From: Xenorhabdus khoisanae
GTDB lineage: Bacteria > Pseudomonadota > Gammaproteobacteria > Enterobacterales > Enterobacteriaceae
Reading direction: 5' to 3'
Length of the DNA: 38,897 bases
NCBI RefSeq assembly: GCF_001037465.1
Contig: NZ_LFCV01000178.1
Coordinates: forward strand, 1 to 38,897
A model generated the notes under the pieces. It was not told the origin of the DNA, ran no database searches, and worked only from the letters and a program-made list of their open reading frames with translations. This document shows positions 16,500 to 25,355 of this stretch, in pieces (position 1 is the first letter of the stretch; the number at the start of each line of letters is the position of its first letter). The position numbers and the translations under genes were made by a program.

Positions 16500-17651
16500 G
16501 TGGCTGAAGATAGCGATCTCGAAAAAACCGAAGAACCCACGCCCCATAAACGGGAAAAAGCTCGTAAAGATGGGCAAGTTGCGCGTTCCAAGGAACTCAC
16601 TTCTATCCTGATGTTAGCTGGAGGCGTAAGCCTGCTCTGGATGAGCGGCCAATCGATCACCTATGATCTTTCCCTGATGGTGTTTGAAGGGTTCAATTTC
16701 GATCACAATATGGTCAGTAATGACAAACAAATGGTGCAGCAAGTTGGCCGATTGCTGAAACAGGCGGTCTGGGCATTGTTGCCGGTTTTTGTCGGATTGG
16801 TTTTAATTGCGCTCAGCGCACCAACTTTAATGGGCGGGCTGATATTCAGCTCAAAATCCATCAAATTTGACTTGACTAAGTTGAATCCCATTTCTGGCTT
16901 GAAGAAAATCTTCTCCATGAATGCGTTGGCAGAACTGTTCAAAGCCATCCTGAAAGCATCATTGGTGGGAAGTGGTGCAGCGCTGTTTATCTGCTTGAAC
17001 TGGCCTGCCATGCTCAACCTGACTGCCCAGCCTCCGCTGTTGGCGTTGAGTGATGCGATGATGATGCTGATTTTTGCCGGCTATATTGTCTTATTTATGC
17101 TGATACCGATGGTGGCGTTTGATGTGCTTTATCAAATCCGCAGCCACCTGAAAAAGTTGAGAATGACCCGCCAGGAGATCAAGGATGAATTTAAGGAACA
17201 AGAAGGGGACCCCCATGTAAAGGCAAGGATCCGTCAACAGCAGCGAGCGGCTGCGCGTAAGCGCATGATGGCGGATGTGCCAAAAGCTGATGTCATTGTC
17301 ACCAACCCAACCCATTACGCTGTCGCCTTGCAATATGACAGCAAAAAGATGAGCGCCCCTAAAGTGTTGGCAAAAGGGGCAGGGCTTATTGCCTTGCGCA
17401 TTAAAGAAATCGGGGCGGAAAATCGCATTCCGTTACTGGAAGCTCCACCTTTGGCGAGGGCGTTATTTCGTCATGCTGAGGTAGGCGGCTTTATTCCTGC
17501 GGCGCTCTATGCTGCTGTCGCAGAAGTGCTTGCCTGGGTTTACCAATTGAAACGTTGGAAACAGGAAGGTGGCCTGAAACCGAAAAAACCTGAAAATCTG
17601 CCAGTGCCGCCAGCACTGGATTTTGCTGGAGAAAATAATCGTCATGGCTAA
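16500..17651 (+). CDS. flhB: Flagellar export switch protein FlhB
   Basis: FlhB sits in the inner-membrane export gate and switches substrate class from rod/hook to filament proteins by self-cleavage. The product has 383 residues (382 in E. coli), with four membrane helices at about residues 30-210 and a cytoplasmic domain carrying the cleavage motif Asn269-Pro-Thr-His. The frame stays open upstream to 16416, but the GTG at 16500 has AGGAAAG just before it, gives the family N terminus (EDSDLEKTEEPTPHKREKAR) and restores Asn269 numbering. Its last 8 nt overlap flhA. Confidence 0.96.
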   Translation: MAEDSDLEKTEEPTPHKREKARKDGQVARSKELTSILMLAGGVSLLWMSGQSITYDLSLMVFEGFNFDHNMVSNDKQMVQQVGRLLKQAVWALLPVFVGLVLIALSAPTLMGGLIFSSKSIKFDLTKLNPISGLKKIFSMNALAELFKAILKASLVGSGAALFICLNWPAMLNLTAQPPLLALSDAMMMLIFAGYIVLFMLIPMVAFDVLYQIRSHLKKLRMTRQEIKDEFKEQEGDPHVKARIRQQQRAAARKRMMADVPKADVIVTNPTHYAVALQYDSKKMSAPKVLAKGAGLIALRIKEIGAENRIPLLEAPPLARALFRHAEVGGFIPAALYAAVAEVLAWVYQLKRWKQEGGLKPKKPENLPVPPALDFAGENNRHG

Positions 17652-19746
17652 TCTGGCCTCATTACTACGTTTATCGGGAAATCGTTTACCGGGGAATATA
17701 AAAGGCTCCCAGTGGCAAATGCTTGCGGGGCCTGTTTTAATTCTCATGATCTTGTCGATGATGGTACTGCCGTTGCCACCATTCCTGCTTGATCTGCTAT
17801 TCACTTTCAATATTGCACTTTCCATCATGGTCTTGCTGGTGGCGATGTTCACCCGTCGGACGCTGGACTTTGCCGCATTCCCGACAATTCTGCTGTTCTC
17901 AACTTTACTGCGTCTATCACTAAACGTCGCTTCCACGCGAATTATCCTGATGGAAGGGCATACTGGCTCAGCGGCCGCGGGGCAAGTCGTGGAAGCCTTT
18001 GGCCACTTCCTTGTCGGCGGTAATTTTGCGATCGGTATCGTGGTTTTTGTTATCTTGATCCTGATTAACTTTATGGTCATTACCAAAGGTGCAGGGCGCA
18101 TAGCAGAAGTCGGAGCGCGCTTTGTGCTGGATGGAATGCCCGGCAAACAAATGGCGATTGATGCCGACCTGAATGCCGGATTGATCGGCGAAGATGAAGC
18201 GAAAAAACGTCGTGCCGAGGTAACACAGGAGGCGGATTTTTACGGTTCAATGGACGGTGCGAGTAAATTCGTGCGCGGCGATGCGATTGCCGGATTAATG
18301 ATATTGGTGATCAACATTGTCGGTGGTTTGATTGTCGGTGTTGCCCAACATAGTTTGGCTTTGAGTGATGCGGCGGAAGCCTATACTCTGCTGACTATCG
18401 GTGACGGATTGGTTGCCCAGTTACCTGCCTTGATCATCTCTACTGCGGCGGGTGTTATCGTAACTCGTGTAGCGACTGATGAAGATGTTGGTCAGCAAAT
18501 GGTGACCCAGCTTTTCAATAATCCTAGGGTGTTGATGTTAAGTGCCGGTGTACTTGGCTTACTCGGCTTGGTGCCGGGCATGCCTAACTTTGTCTTTTTA
18601 TTGTTTACGGCAGCATTGGCAGGCTTGGGTTATTTCCTATTGCGTAAGGACAAAAATCCGCTTATAGCACAACATGAAGAGATGAAAGCGGTAGAAGAAC
18701 AACAACAAACCGCAGAAGCATCATGGTCTGATGTGCAATTGGAAGATCCGCTGGGCATGGAAGTTGGCTATCGTTTGATCCCGATGGTGGACTTTCGCCA
18801 AAATGGTGAGTTGCTTGGTCGTATTAGTGGTATTCGTAAAAAATTCGCGCAAGAAGTGGGATATTTGCCGCCTGTCGTGCATATATGTGACAACCTTGAA
18901 TTGGCACCAGCCAGTTACCGTATCATGATGAAAGGCGTAGAAATTGGTCGTGGTGAAGCACATCCGGGTCGCTGGCTGGCGATTAATCCGGGCGGCGCTA
19001 TAGGTGAACTGCAAGGGGATTTGACGACAGATCCGGCCTTTGGTCTGGCGGCAGTCTGGATTGATGACAGTTTAAGAGAACAGGCACAGGTACAAGGTTA
19101 TACAGTTGTAGCCGCCAGCACTGTTGTGGCGACTCATCTTAACCATTTGCTTTCCCAGCATTCCAGTGAACTGTTTGGAAGACAGGAAGCTCAGCAACTG
19201 TTTGAGCGCGTCAGTCAGGAAATGCCGAAACTGACGGAAGATTTCATCCCTGATGTCGTCAGCCTGACAACGTTGCATAAAGTTCTGCAAAACCTATTGT
19301 CAGAACAAGTACCGATTCGTGATATGCGTACCATTATTGAAACGCTGGCAGAACATGCTCCGGTACAGAAAGATCCGTATGAATTGACGGCGATGATCCG
19401 AATTGCACTGGGCAGGGCGATCGCTCAGCAATGGTTCCCGGGAGCGGATGAGATCAAAGTGATTGGCCTGGATGCCGGGCTGGAAAGAATACTGCTGCAA
19501 GCACTGCAAAATGGTGGTGGATTGGAGCCGGGCTTGGCTGAAAGCCTTGAACGTCAGGCGGCAGAAGCGTTGGATCGTCAGGAAATGTTGGGAGCTCCGC
19601 CAGTATTATTGGTTAACCATGCACTGCGCCCGCTGTTATCTCGCTTCCTGCGCCGTGTATTACCGCGCTTGGTGGTGTTATCTAACCTTGAAATCACCGA
19701 CAATCGTCAAATCAGAATGACGGCAACGATTGGTGGTGCGAGGTAG
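17644..19746 (+). CDS. flhA: Flagellar export gate protein FlhA
   Basis: FlhA forms the nonameric ring of the flagellar type III export gate. It couples proton flow to export and docks chaperone-substrate complexes. The 700-residue product (692 in E. coli) has eight predicted membrane helices in the first 330 residues, with the conserved FHIPEP-family stretch LRLSLNVASTRIILMEGHTG, and a large cytoplasmic domain after about 340. An in-frame ATG at 17623 exists. The ATG at 17644 matches the family N terminus (MANLASLLRL) and gives the usual 8-nt overlap with flhB. flhE, which follows flhA in E. coli, is absent here. Confidence 0.97.
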   Translation: MANLASLLRLSGNRLPGNIKGSQWQMLAGPVLILMILSMMVLPLPPFLLDLLFTFNIALSIMVLLVAMFTRRTLDFAAFPTILLFSTLLRLSLNVASTRIILMEGHTGSAAAGQVVEAFGHFLVGGNFAIGIVVFVILILINFMVITKGAGRIAEVGARFVLDGMPGKQMAIDADLNAGLIGEDEAKKRRAEVTQEADFYGSMDGASKFVRGDAIAGLMILVINIVGGLIVGVAQHSLALSDAAEAYTLLTIGDGLVAQLPALIISTAAGVIVTRVATDEDVGQQMVTQLFNNPRVLMLSAGVLGLLGLVPGMPNFVFLLFTAALAGLGYFLLRKDKNPLIAQHEEMKAVEEQQQTAEASWSDVQLEDPLGMEVGYRLIPMVDFRQNGELLGRISGIRKKFAQEVGYLPPVVHICDNLELAPASYRIMMKGVEIGRGEAHPGRWLAINPGGAIGELQGDLTTDPAFGLAAVWIDDSLREQAQVQGYTVVAASTVVATHLNHLLSQHSSELFGRQEAQQLFERVSQEMPKLTEDFIPDVVSLTTLHKVLQNLLSEQVPIRDMRTIIETLAEHAPVQKDPYELTAMIRIALGRAIAQQWFPGADEIKVIGLDAGLERILLQALQNGGGLEPGLAESLERQAAEALDRQEMLGAPPVLLVNHALRPLLSRFLRRVLPRLVVLSNLEITDNRQIRMTATIGGAR

Positions 19747-19786
19747 TATTGGCAATCCTCTGTTTTGAAGTGAAATAATAATGAAT

Positions 19787-19814
19787 ATAAGGTGATCCTT
19801 TGTGATCACCTTAT
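19787..19814. terminator. Terminator after flhA, probably bidirectional
   Basis: ATAAGGTGATC (19787-19797) and its exact reverse complement (19804-19814) form an 11-bp stem with a 6-nt loop. The arms begin and end in A/T-rich sequence, so it can work on both strands. It lies between flhA (+) and the small ORF at 19835-20008 (-), which converge on it. Confidence 0.8.
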
Positions 19815-19834
19815 TATAGAATGATAATCTATAA

Positions 19835-20008
19835 TTAATCTTCAGGACCTGACCATTGTAGCTGCTTTTTCATTTCATCTGGAGCCAGATCAAAAAGCAT
19901 TTTGATTCGTTCTTTATGAAATTGATAATTTGCGCACATCTTACTATTAGCATTTTCTAAATAATATCTGGCCTGATTATTTAAAAAATAAATATCGTGA
20001 CGACTCAT
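19835..20008 (-). CDS. Small hypothetical protein, 57 residues
   Basis: An open frame from an ATG at 20008 encodes a 57-residue protein beginning MSRHDIYFLNNQARYYLENA and ending KKQLQWSGPED. I do not recognise it. Composition is ordinary for a soluble, mostly helical protein: many charged and aromatic residues, one Cys, no membrane segment and no signal peptide. Support for a real gene is that codon use and composition look natural and that the stop lies 21 nt before the strong hairpin at 19787-19814. Against it, the ribosome site is weak (ACAGAA directly before the ATG). It is divergent from the DUF4291 gene and occupies the place where flhE might be expected. Confidence 0.55.
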   Translation of the reverse strand: MSRHDIYFLNNQARYYLENANSKMCANYQFHKERIKMLFDLAPDEMKKQLQWSGPED

Positions 20009-20139
20009 TTCTGTTCAATATATATATCAACACGGTTCATGATGCTACCTTAAGCATAAAAATTATCTTCTCTTGAGAAAATGTATGTTGTACAGTTAAA
20101 TAACTATAATAGATATTCCTATAAGTATTATAGGATTTT

Positions 20140-20739
20140 ATGATCAAATATAAAAATAAGGATAATATGTTTTCATATAAAAATAATTCAATCAGAGCAA
20201 ATTACACTGATGAATATATCAGAGTATACCAAGCTTATTCCGATTCAATCGCTGACAGTGCTATCCAAAACAGTACTTTTGTTTCCCCTCCTTTCAGTAT
20301 GACCCGCATGACATGGATTAAACCTTCCTTTTTATGGATGATGTACCGCTCCGGTTGGGCAAAAAAAGATGAAGGGCAGAAACGAATTCTGGCGATTGAC
20401 CTGACACATGAAGGGTTCAAAGAAATTATCCAACAAGGTGTGGTCAGCCATTTTGATCCTAAACTGTTCGGTTCAACGGAAGCATGGAAAAAGGAAGTGC
20501 AGAGCAGCGATGTTGTGATTCAGTGGGATCCAGAACGGGATATTTCATTGAATAAATTGGAACAGAGAACGATACAAATCGGTTTGCGTAATCAAGCCGT
20601 TGAAAGCTATGTCAATCATTGGATTATTAAGATCAGCGATGTGACTGAACAAGCACATGAAATTCATGATCTAGTGAAAAAGAATAATCTGGATATGGCT
20701 AAATCATTGCTACCGGAAGAGAGAATATATCTGGGGTAA
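20140..20739 (+). CDS. DUF4291 family protein
   Basis: The 199-residue soluble protein matches DUF4291 as I know it. It has RANYTDEYIRVYQAYSDSIA near the N terminus, then TFVSPPFSMTRMTWIKPSF, then LWMMYRSGWAKKDEGQKRIL, and a later VVIQWDPERD-type segment. The function of the family is not established. Two starts are possible: an ATG at 20140 with TAGGATT, and one at 20167 with AAGGAT, which would give 190 residues. Both ribosome sites are credible. The gene stands alone, divergent from the small ORF upstream and ended by a 14-bp perfect hairpin at 20790-20823. It has no visible link to motility. Confidence 0.85.
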   Translation: MIKYKNKDNMFSYKNNSIRANYTDEYIRVYQAYSDSIADSAIQNSTFVSPPFSMTRMTWIKPSFLWMMYRSGWAKKDEGQKRILAIDLTHEGFKEIIQQGVVSHFDPKLFGSTEAWKKEVQSSDVVIQWDPERDISLNKLEQRTIQIGLRNQAVESYVNHWIIKISDVTEQAHEIHDLVKKNNLDMAKSLLPEERIYLG

Positions 20740-20789
20740 AATCAATAGATTATTTATTCAGTAACAAAAGTTGATGGAACAATGAATTA

Positions 20790-20823
20790 GAATTATTTCC
20801 CATGTTCCTATGGGAAATAATTC
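20790..20823 (+). terminator. 14-bp perfect hairpin after the DUF4291 gene
   Basis: GAATTATTTCCCAT (20790-20803) and its exact reverse complement (20810-20823) surround a 6-nt loop. The stem is long and AT-rich at its base. Only a weak A/T-rich tail follows. It is the probable terminator of the DUF4291 gene. Confidence 0.75.
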
Positions 20824-20890
20824 GTATAAAACAGTTCTCAAGTTTACTATAGAATTTGATTGGGAAATTCTAATAAATGCGTTCCTCTCT

Positions 20891-20937
20891 GATATTGATA
20901 TTGATATTGATATTGATATTGATATTGATATTGATAT
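20891..20937. repeat. GATATT hexanucleotide tandem array
   Basis: Seven perfect copies of GATATT run from 20891 to 20932, followed by a partial copy (GATAT). The unit is six bases, so gain or loss of copies would keep any reading frame. It lies downstream of the fimbrial operon's last gene, not in its promoter. Confidence 0.95.
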
Positions 20938-21041
20938 GGGTATTCATTTATCATCCAAGTTTGTATCAAATAGCATTATTAAAAGTGTGATTATTGCTGT
21001 TGTTGTACACAATATGGTTAATCTGAACTAATACAGGCTCA

Positions 21042-21986
21042 TTACTTATAATCGACAGTGAAGGTGGCTGTGGCATTAACGCTACCGGCAATAACGATAT
21101 TACTGGTTTGGTAATACTGTGCCTTATATGACAATGGCTTAGAGGAATTTATCGTACCAAGAGCCTGCTGTTCACCAAACTTCACAGGATTGCCTTTGTC
21201 ATCTAACACCTGAATGCCGATCCCTGTTGCTGATGAGGTTGAATCAGCATTTATCACTCCATTTGTATTAGTCTTTCCCGGCTCCCAGGTAATATTCGCG
21301 TTAGGGGATCCTTTGCATTGCACATTAATCTCGAAAGAACGTCCACCGGCGGTATCACCTATGTTTTTAAAGTGACTTTTTAATACGGCTCCTATCTGAA
21401 CACTAACAATCGGTGTGGTTATTTCACAAGATCTTGCCGTGATGTTAAAAGAAGGGATTTTATAAGTGAAAACCGTATTGTGTTCTTTATCAGCAGCCAT
21501 CGTTATTATTATTTCATTGACTGTTCCTGATTGAACATCTTTATCGATCTCTATATAAAATTTACTGCTCAATGTTCTTCCTCTTGCTCCGTAGCCGATC
21601 CCTCTTGAGCTGTTCAAAACCATAACCTGACTCACTACACCATCAGGTTGGAGTGTCCATTTAAATCTGACACCTGGAAGACTGGTTTCATAAGAGCCAT
21701 TTTTGAGGGAACCTACATTTACTCCAGTAATGGATTTTACGTATATATGCTGCTCTCTTACGTTGCACTTTATCTTAGTCCCGTTATTGGAGGCATATTT
21801 TGTTTTTGGCAAATTTTTATAGTCAACATAAATATCATCAAATTTGACTATTTTCTGCGTACTATCAGCTTTACATACTGCTATAACCCGCGTTGAATAA
21901 CTTCCCGAGACAATAACAATTAATAATATCAATAAAAAGTTATTAGCTTTAATTTGAAAGTGATTATTACGTTCAAAATTAAACAT
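21042..21986 (-). CDS. Fimbrial adhesin / minor tip subunit
   Basis: This is the last gene of the fimbrial operon, 314 residues, about twice the length of a pilin. That suggests a two-domain tip protein. A hydrophobic export signal lies at about residues 14-36. An N-terminal domain of about 150 residues with two cysteines would be the receptor-binding part. A C-terminal pilin domain starts near SCEITTPIVSVQIG, has its second Cys in NVQCKG, and ends with the beta-strand ATFTVDYK typical of chaperone-usher subunits. The ligand is unknown. It starts 12 nt after the usher stop, so the genes are cotranscribed. Confidence 0.85.
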   Translation of the reverse strand: MFNFERNNHFQIKANNFLLILLIVIVSGSYSTRVIAVCKADSTQKIVKFDDIYVDYKNLPKTKYASNNGTKIKCNVREQHIYVKSITGVNVGSLKNGSYETSLPGVRFKWTLQPDGVVSQVMVLNSSRGIGYGARGRTLSSKFYIEIDKDVQSGTVNEIIITMAADKEHNTVFTYKIPSFNITARSCEITTPIVSVQIGAVLKSHFKNIGDTAGGRSFEINVQCKGSPNANITWEPGKTNTNGVINADSTSSATGIGIQVLDDKGNPVKFGEQQALGTINSSKPLSYKAQYYQTSNIVIAGSVNATATFTVDYK

Positions 21987-21998
21987 GATAAATTCCTT

Positions 21999-24482
21999 TT
22001 AGTTGCGGCAATCAGCAATCAGGCGTAATACACCTGACTTTTCGGGCAGCACTGATAAATCTGTTTTTGCATGACATTGTTGACCCTTATTTTTTCCCCA
22101 TTGTACTTTTATTTCTGTCTGCTCGGGGACAGCATTCAAATACAACTCACCGTCATCACCAACAATTCCGCTACTGTCACTGTTTGTTAACGCTGCGCTG
22201 GCACCGAAAGGTACAGGTTTGCCGTTGTAACGTAATGTCACCAATATACGGTGTCCTTGACGGACGCGAAAATCGGCAGCAACCACGGCACCGCGAGTCG
22301 GTACAATGTGTTGCACTGAATTGTCAAGGTCAACGCCATCAGCCAGCATTTCAGTATCCAGGGCAATCCGGTTGTAGGTATAAGGTTCGATCGACGGGAT
22401 TACGGCATAGCCACGTGAATCCGTTTTAATTCCACTGTGATTTAAAATTTTTGTTTCTGCTGCACCAGCTGCTTTGACCAGTGCTACGGTCTCACCCAAT
22501 GCTTGGGAAAATGTAATGCCGTTTTGATGGGCGACAATACCGCCAGACAGCCCGTAGTTAAGCGATTGGCTATTATCACTGTAGCTGTAGCCCAGATTCA
22601 CACGGCCAGAAGAATGACTATATTCCAGCGAAGCACCACCGCTCGCCCCTTCCATATTATTGCTGTGCTCTCCGTGGATACTATATGACAAGGCATGATC
22701 GTCCAATGCGCTGCCACTCATCATCAGTTGTTGGTTTCCTCGGCTGTGGCCATTTCTATTAATGCTGTAAGTTACCCATCCATTAGGCAGCCACTGATCC
22801 AGTGGAATAGAAACGTTAAACGATACCTGTGTATCCTTACTCTTAATGGAGTCATGATTGGCATCGTAGGAAAGATTCAACCCATAACTGATCCCGGCAA
22901 GGTTAAAGTTATAACCTGCGGATAATGATTGGTTGGTGCCTTGTTTTCCCCAGTAATCTTGCTGATAGGCAGACACATAAATATTGCCAAAATTCCCCAT
23001 CCCTTGGTTTAGGGTTAGCTGCAATTGGCTACGCTTATTTTGTGCGCTGCTGGCTTCTTTTCTTACTGAATATTCATTCGTCTCTGCAAATGAATAGTAT
23101 TCTGGTGTGGAATAGCGATACCCGGCCAATGTCAGGGATGTCCCCGTTGTCTCGATACTTTTCGTATATTGGATTCGATATGATTGCCCTTGTTTATGTT
23201 CATTTTCCTGCAACCAGGCATCTGCTTGTGTCATATCCAGAGAGATCGCACCAAAATTACCTAAACCAATTCCCAGGCCAGCGTTAAACGCCCGGTAGTT
23301 TTCTGCTACCTGCATACCAGATAGCAAACTTAACCGATTGGAAAGTCCATAGATAAATGTCGCTTCGCTAAAATAAGGTTTATCAGTGTTGGTATTGGAA
23401 TAACGGTAACGCCCTAGGGTAAGCTGATATTTTAATTGTCCTTCTCGCTGCATCATTGGTACTGATGAAAATGGTTGCAAAAATTTACGCTGCCGTCCGT
23501 CCTTTTCGGTGATCGTGACATCCAAATCACCGGAGCCGGAGGTTGAATAAAGATCCGTAATAACGAAAGGCCCCGGTGGAACATAGCTTTCGTAGATGAC
23601 GTAATTATTTTGGCGAATCGTTACGCGCGCATTGGTTTGAGCAATACCACGGATAATTGGCGCAAATCCACGCTGGCTGCTGGGCAACATTAAGCTATCG
23701 GATGTTATAGAAGCACCGATAAACGGCACGCTTTCAAATATATCTCCTTCAGTAAAGGTTTCACCAAGAATTATTTGGCTTTTTAGTTCTGGAATGTCCC
23801 GTTGGATATAGCTGTTAATGGATGAAAAACGACTCTCACTTTTATTTTTTCCAGAATTATAGTCATAAACTGACTGATTCCTTATACGCCAGGCTCCGAT
23901 ATTTATTCCGCTTTGTAAGTTTAAAAAATAACTTTGGTTTTTTGTGTTTTTATTATAATTCTCCGATCCACTAAAATTATAGTCCATTAAAAATGCTGTC
24001 TCTCCATGTTGCCATAAATGTGGTGCCACAGTATCTCTGGCTTGATTATCCAATGCTGCTTGTGGAATACTGATATCCAGACGTTGCTCATAGAAATCAA
24101 ATGAAGTTGATGCCTGTAGGATATACTTGCTAATATCATCAATAGCTTGTTCAGGAGAGAGTTTCATCAGCGCGGGAAAAGCTGACATTTTCACACCAAA
24201 CTGTTTTAAATTATTGACCGTGAGTTGTGGAGACAGTTTTCCGTTTTTCAGTTTAATAAAATTAACCTGTTTTGTTTCTTTCTCTTTCCCGTTAAGAAAT
24301 ATGTTCACCTGGTACTGACCCGGTAATTGACCCCCGGGGGATGAGAATACGCTTAAATCAATCACCGATTGAGTATCATCTAATTCTAATGCTGATAATC
24401 GAAAATAGTCCTGTGCCGTGACGGGCAATGATAACAATACGAAAAAACATAAAATAAAGACTGAAAGCAAACATGTTGGCAT
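21999..24482 (-). CDS. Fimbrial outer-membrane usher protein
   Basis: This outer-membrane usher assembles and secretes the fimbria. The 827-residue product has a signal peptide ending near LPVTAQ, an N-terminal chaperone-binding domain (YFRLSALELDD onward) and a long beta-barrel region. It has the usher signature PFVITDLYSTSGSGDLDVTI and a C-terminal domain with a cysteine pair (QQCHAK and LIADC). A TTG at 24533 in the same frame would add 17 residues before the signal peptide without a clear ribosome site, so the ATG at 24482 was preferred. It lies between chaperone and adhesin genes in the usual operon order. Confidence 0.93.
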   Translation of the reverse strand: MPTCLLSVFILCFFVLLSLPVTAQDYFRLSALELDDTQSVIDLSVFSSPGGQLPGQYQVNIFLNGKEKETKQVNFIKLKNGKLSPQLTVNNLKQFGVKMSAFPALMKLSPEQAIDDISKYILQASTSFDFYEQRLDISIPQAALDNQARDTVAPHLWQHGETAFLMDYNFSGSENYNKNTKNQSYFLNLQSGINIGAWRIRNQSVYDYNSGKNKSESRFSSINSYIQRDIPELKSQIILGETFTEGDIFESVPFIGASITSDSLMLPSSQRGFAPIIRGIAQTNARVTIRQNNYVIYESYVPPGPFVITDLYSTSGSGDLDVTITEKDGRQRKFLQPFSSVPMMQREGQLKYQLTLGRYRYSNTNTDKPYFSEATFIYGLSNRLSLLSGMQVAENYRAFNAGLGIGLGNFGAISLDMTQADAWLQENEHKQGQSYRIQYTKSIETTGTSLTLAGYRYSTPEYYSFAETNEYSVRKEASSAQNKRSQLQLTLNQGMGNFGNIYVSAYQQDYWGKQGTNQSLSAGYNFNLAGISYGLNLSYDANHDSIKSKDTQVSFNVSIPLDQWLPNGWVTYSINRNGHSRGNQQLMMSGSALDDHALSYSIHGEHSNNMEGASGGASLEYSHSSGRVNLGYSYSDNSQSLNYGLSGGIVAHQNGITFSQALGETVALVKAAGAAETKILNHSGIKTDSRGYAVIPSIEPYTYNRIALDTEMLADGVDLDNSVQHIVPTRGAVVAADFRVRQGHRILVTLRYNGKPVPFGASAALTNSDSSGIVGDDGELYLNAVPEQTEIKVQWGKNKGQQCHAKTDLSVLPEKSGVLRLIADCRN

Positions 24483-24537
24483 AATTGTGCCGCCACTCGT
24501 TTTATATTTAATAAATATGATGTTTTGTCCCAAATAT

Positions 24538-25242
24538 TTATCTTTTATCTTCTTTTTGAGGTAGGTTTTTACTTACCTCTTTGCTTATGCCACCATGACT
24601 GTTAATGCTATTCCAGCTGACTAAGCCTGATGATTCAGATGGCAGGACGAAATGCGCTACACCTTGTGGAGCGATCATGTCAGTACCTGTCAGGGTTTTC
24701 CCGGCTACTTTGAGCTGCCCGATGGTTACATAATAATTACTGGGGTTTTTGACCTCAAGTTGGTGACCAATACGACAAAACGTCAGCGTCTTATAAGCTT
24801 CTTCAGAATCACCTTCAATGCCTTCAGGCCGATAAAACAATTTGATTCGGGTTTTCACCGCAATCAATAAAGTATTCTGTTCGTTTTCTTGTACGGAAGG
24901 GATAGACTTCACATTAAGGTAAAAAACCGATTCCCTATCCTCAGGTAAATTACCGCCGATACGGACAATACGAAGAATATTTTCTTTGCCAGCATCCAAA
25001 CGAAATAGAGGCGGCGTCACAATGAAAGGGGCTTTTTCTCCTTTTGAATCAGTACTGATAAAAGACTGAATTAAATAAGGCCGGCTTTCGTCAGAGTTTT
25101 TCACTGAAATTGAAGTTTCTTTTTTATTTCCTTTATAAATAACACGGGTTCCACCAATAGTTACACCCGCCCAGGATGGAGATATAAAAAACAATAAGAA
25201 TATAAGTGTTATTTTTTTTGTTACCATATACGATGTAAACAT
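24538..25242 (-). CDS. Periplasmic fimbrial chaperone, PapD family
   Basis: The chaperone holds pilin subunits in the periplasm by donating a strand, and delivers them to the usher. The 234-residue product has a signal peptide ending at PSWAG. An immunoglobulin-like first domain carries the family signature around PPLFRLDAGKENILRIVRIG. A second domain begins near KTRIKLFYRPEGIEG. The conserved Arg-Val strand (GGTRVIYKG) and the RIKLFYRP segment are intact. The gene is separated from the pilin gene by 113 nt containing a hairpin, and from the usher by a short gap. Confidence 0.94.
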   Translation of the reverse strand: MFTSYMVTKKITLIFLLFFISPSWAGVTIGGTRVIYKGNKKETSISVKNSDESRPYLIQSFISTDSKGEKAPFIVTPPLFRLDAGKENILRIVRIGGNLPEDRESVFYLNVKSIPSVQENEQNTLLIAVKTRIKLFYRPEGIEGDSEEAYKTLTFCRIGHQLEVKNPSNYYVTIGQLKVAGKTLTGTDMIAPQGVAHFVLPSESSGLVSWNSINSHGGISKEVSKNLPQKEDKR

Positions 25243-25296
25243 TTTTTATTTTATCTTTCACTATTACATGATTATTTATGATGTAAATAGCTCTTG

Positions 25297-25324
25297 GCCG
25301 CAGCCATAAAAATACCTCTGCGGC
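25297..25324 (-). other. Hairpin between major pilin and chaperone genes
   Basis: GCCGCAG and CTGCGGC (25297-25303 and 25318-25324) form a perfect 7-bp stem with a 14-nt loop. There is no T-run. In many fimbrial operons, partial termination or RNA processing at this point makes pilin more abundant than chaperone and usher. That role here is inferred from position. Confidence 0.55.
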
Positions 25325-25355
25325 TAGGGAATAAATATTTATAAATAATTAATTT

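Larger units (their letters stand above)
20740..21041. other. Intergenic region between the DUF4291 gene and the fimbrial operon
   Basis: The gap holds the 14-bp hairpin (20790-20823) and a GATATT hexanucleotide array (20891-20937). A 73-codon open frame (20810-21031) spans the array and would encode a run of Ile-Asp repeats. Its ATG lies inside the hairpin arm with no ribosome site, so it is not called as a gene. Confidence 0.6.

Noticed and set aside
17463-18146. 227-codon open frame antisense to the flhB-flhA junction
   Set aside because: Composition is unlike a folded protein, and it lies opposite two certain genes with normal codon use.
20810-21031. 73-codon open frame encoding an Ile-Asp repeat run
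   Set aside because: Its ATG lies in the right arm of the 14-bp terminator hairpin, there is no ribosome site, and the repeat tract only reflects the GATATT array.
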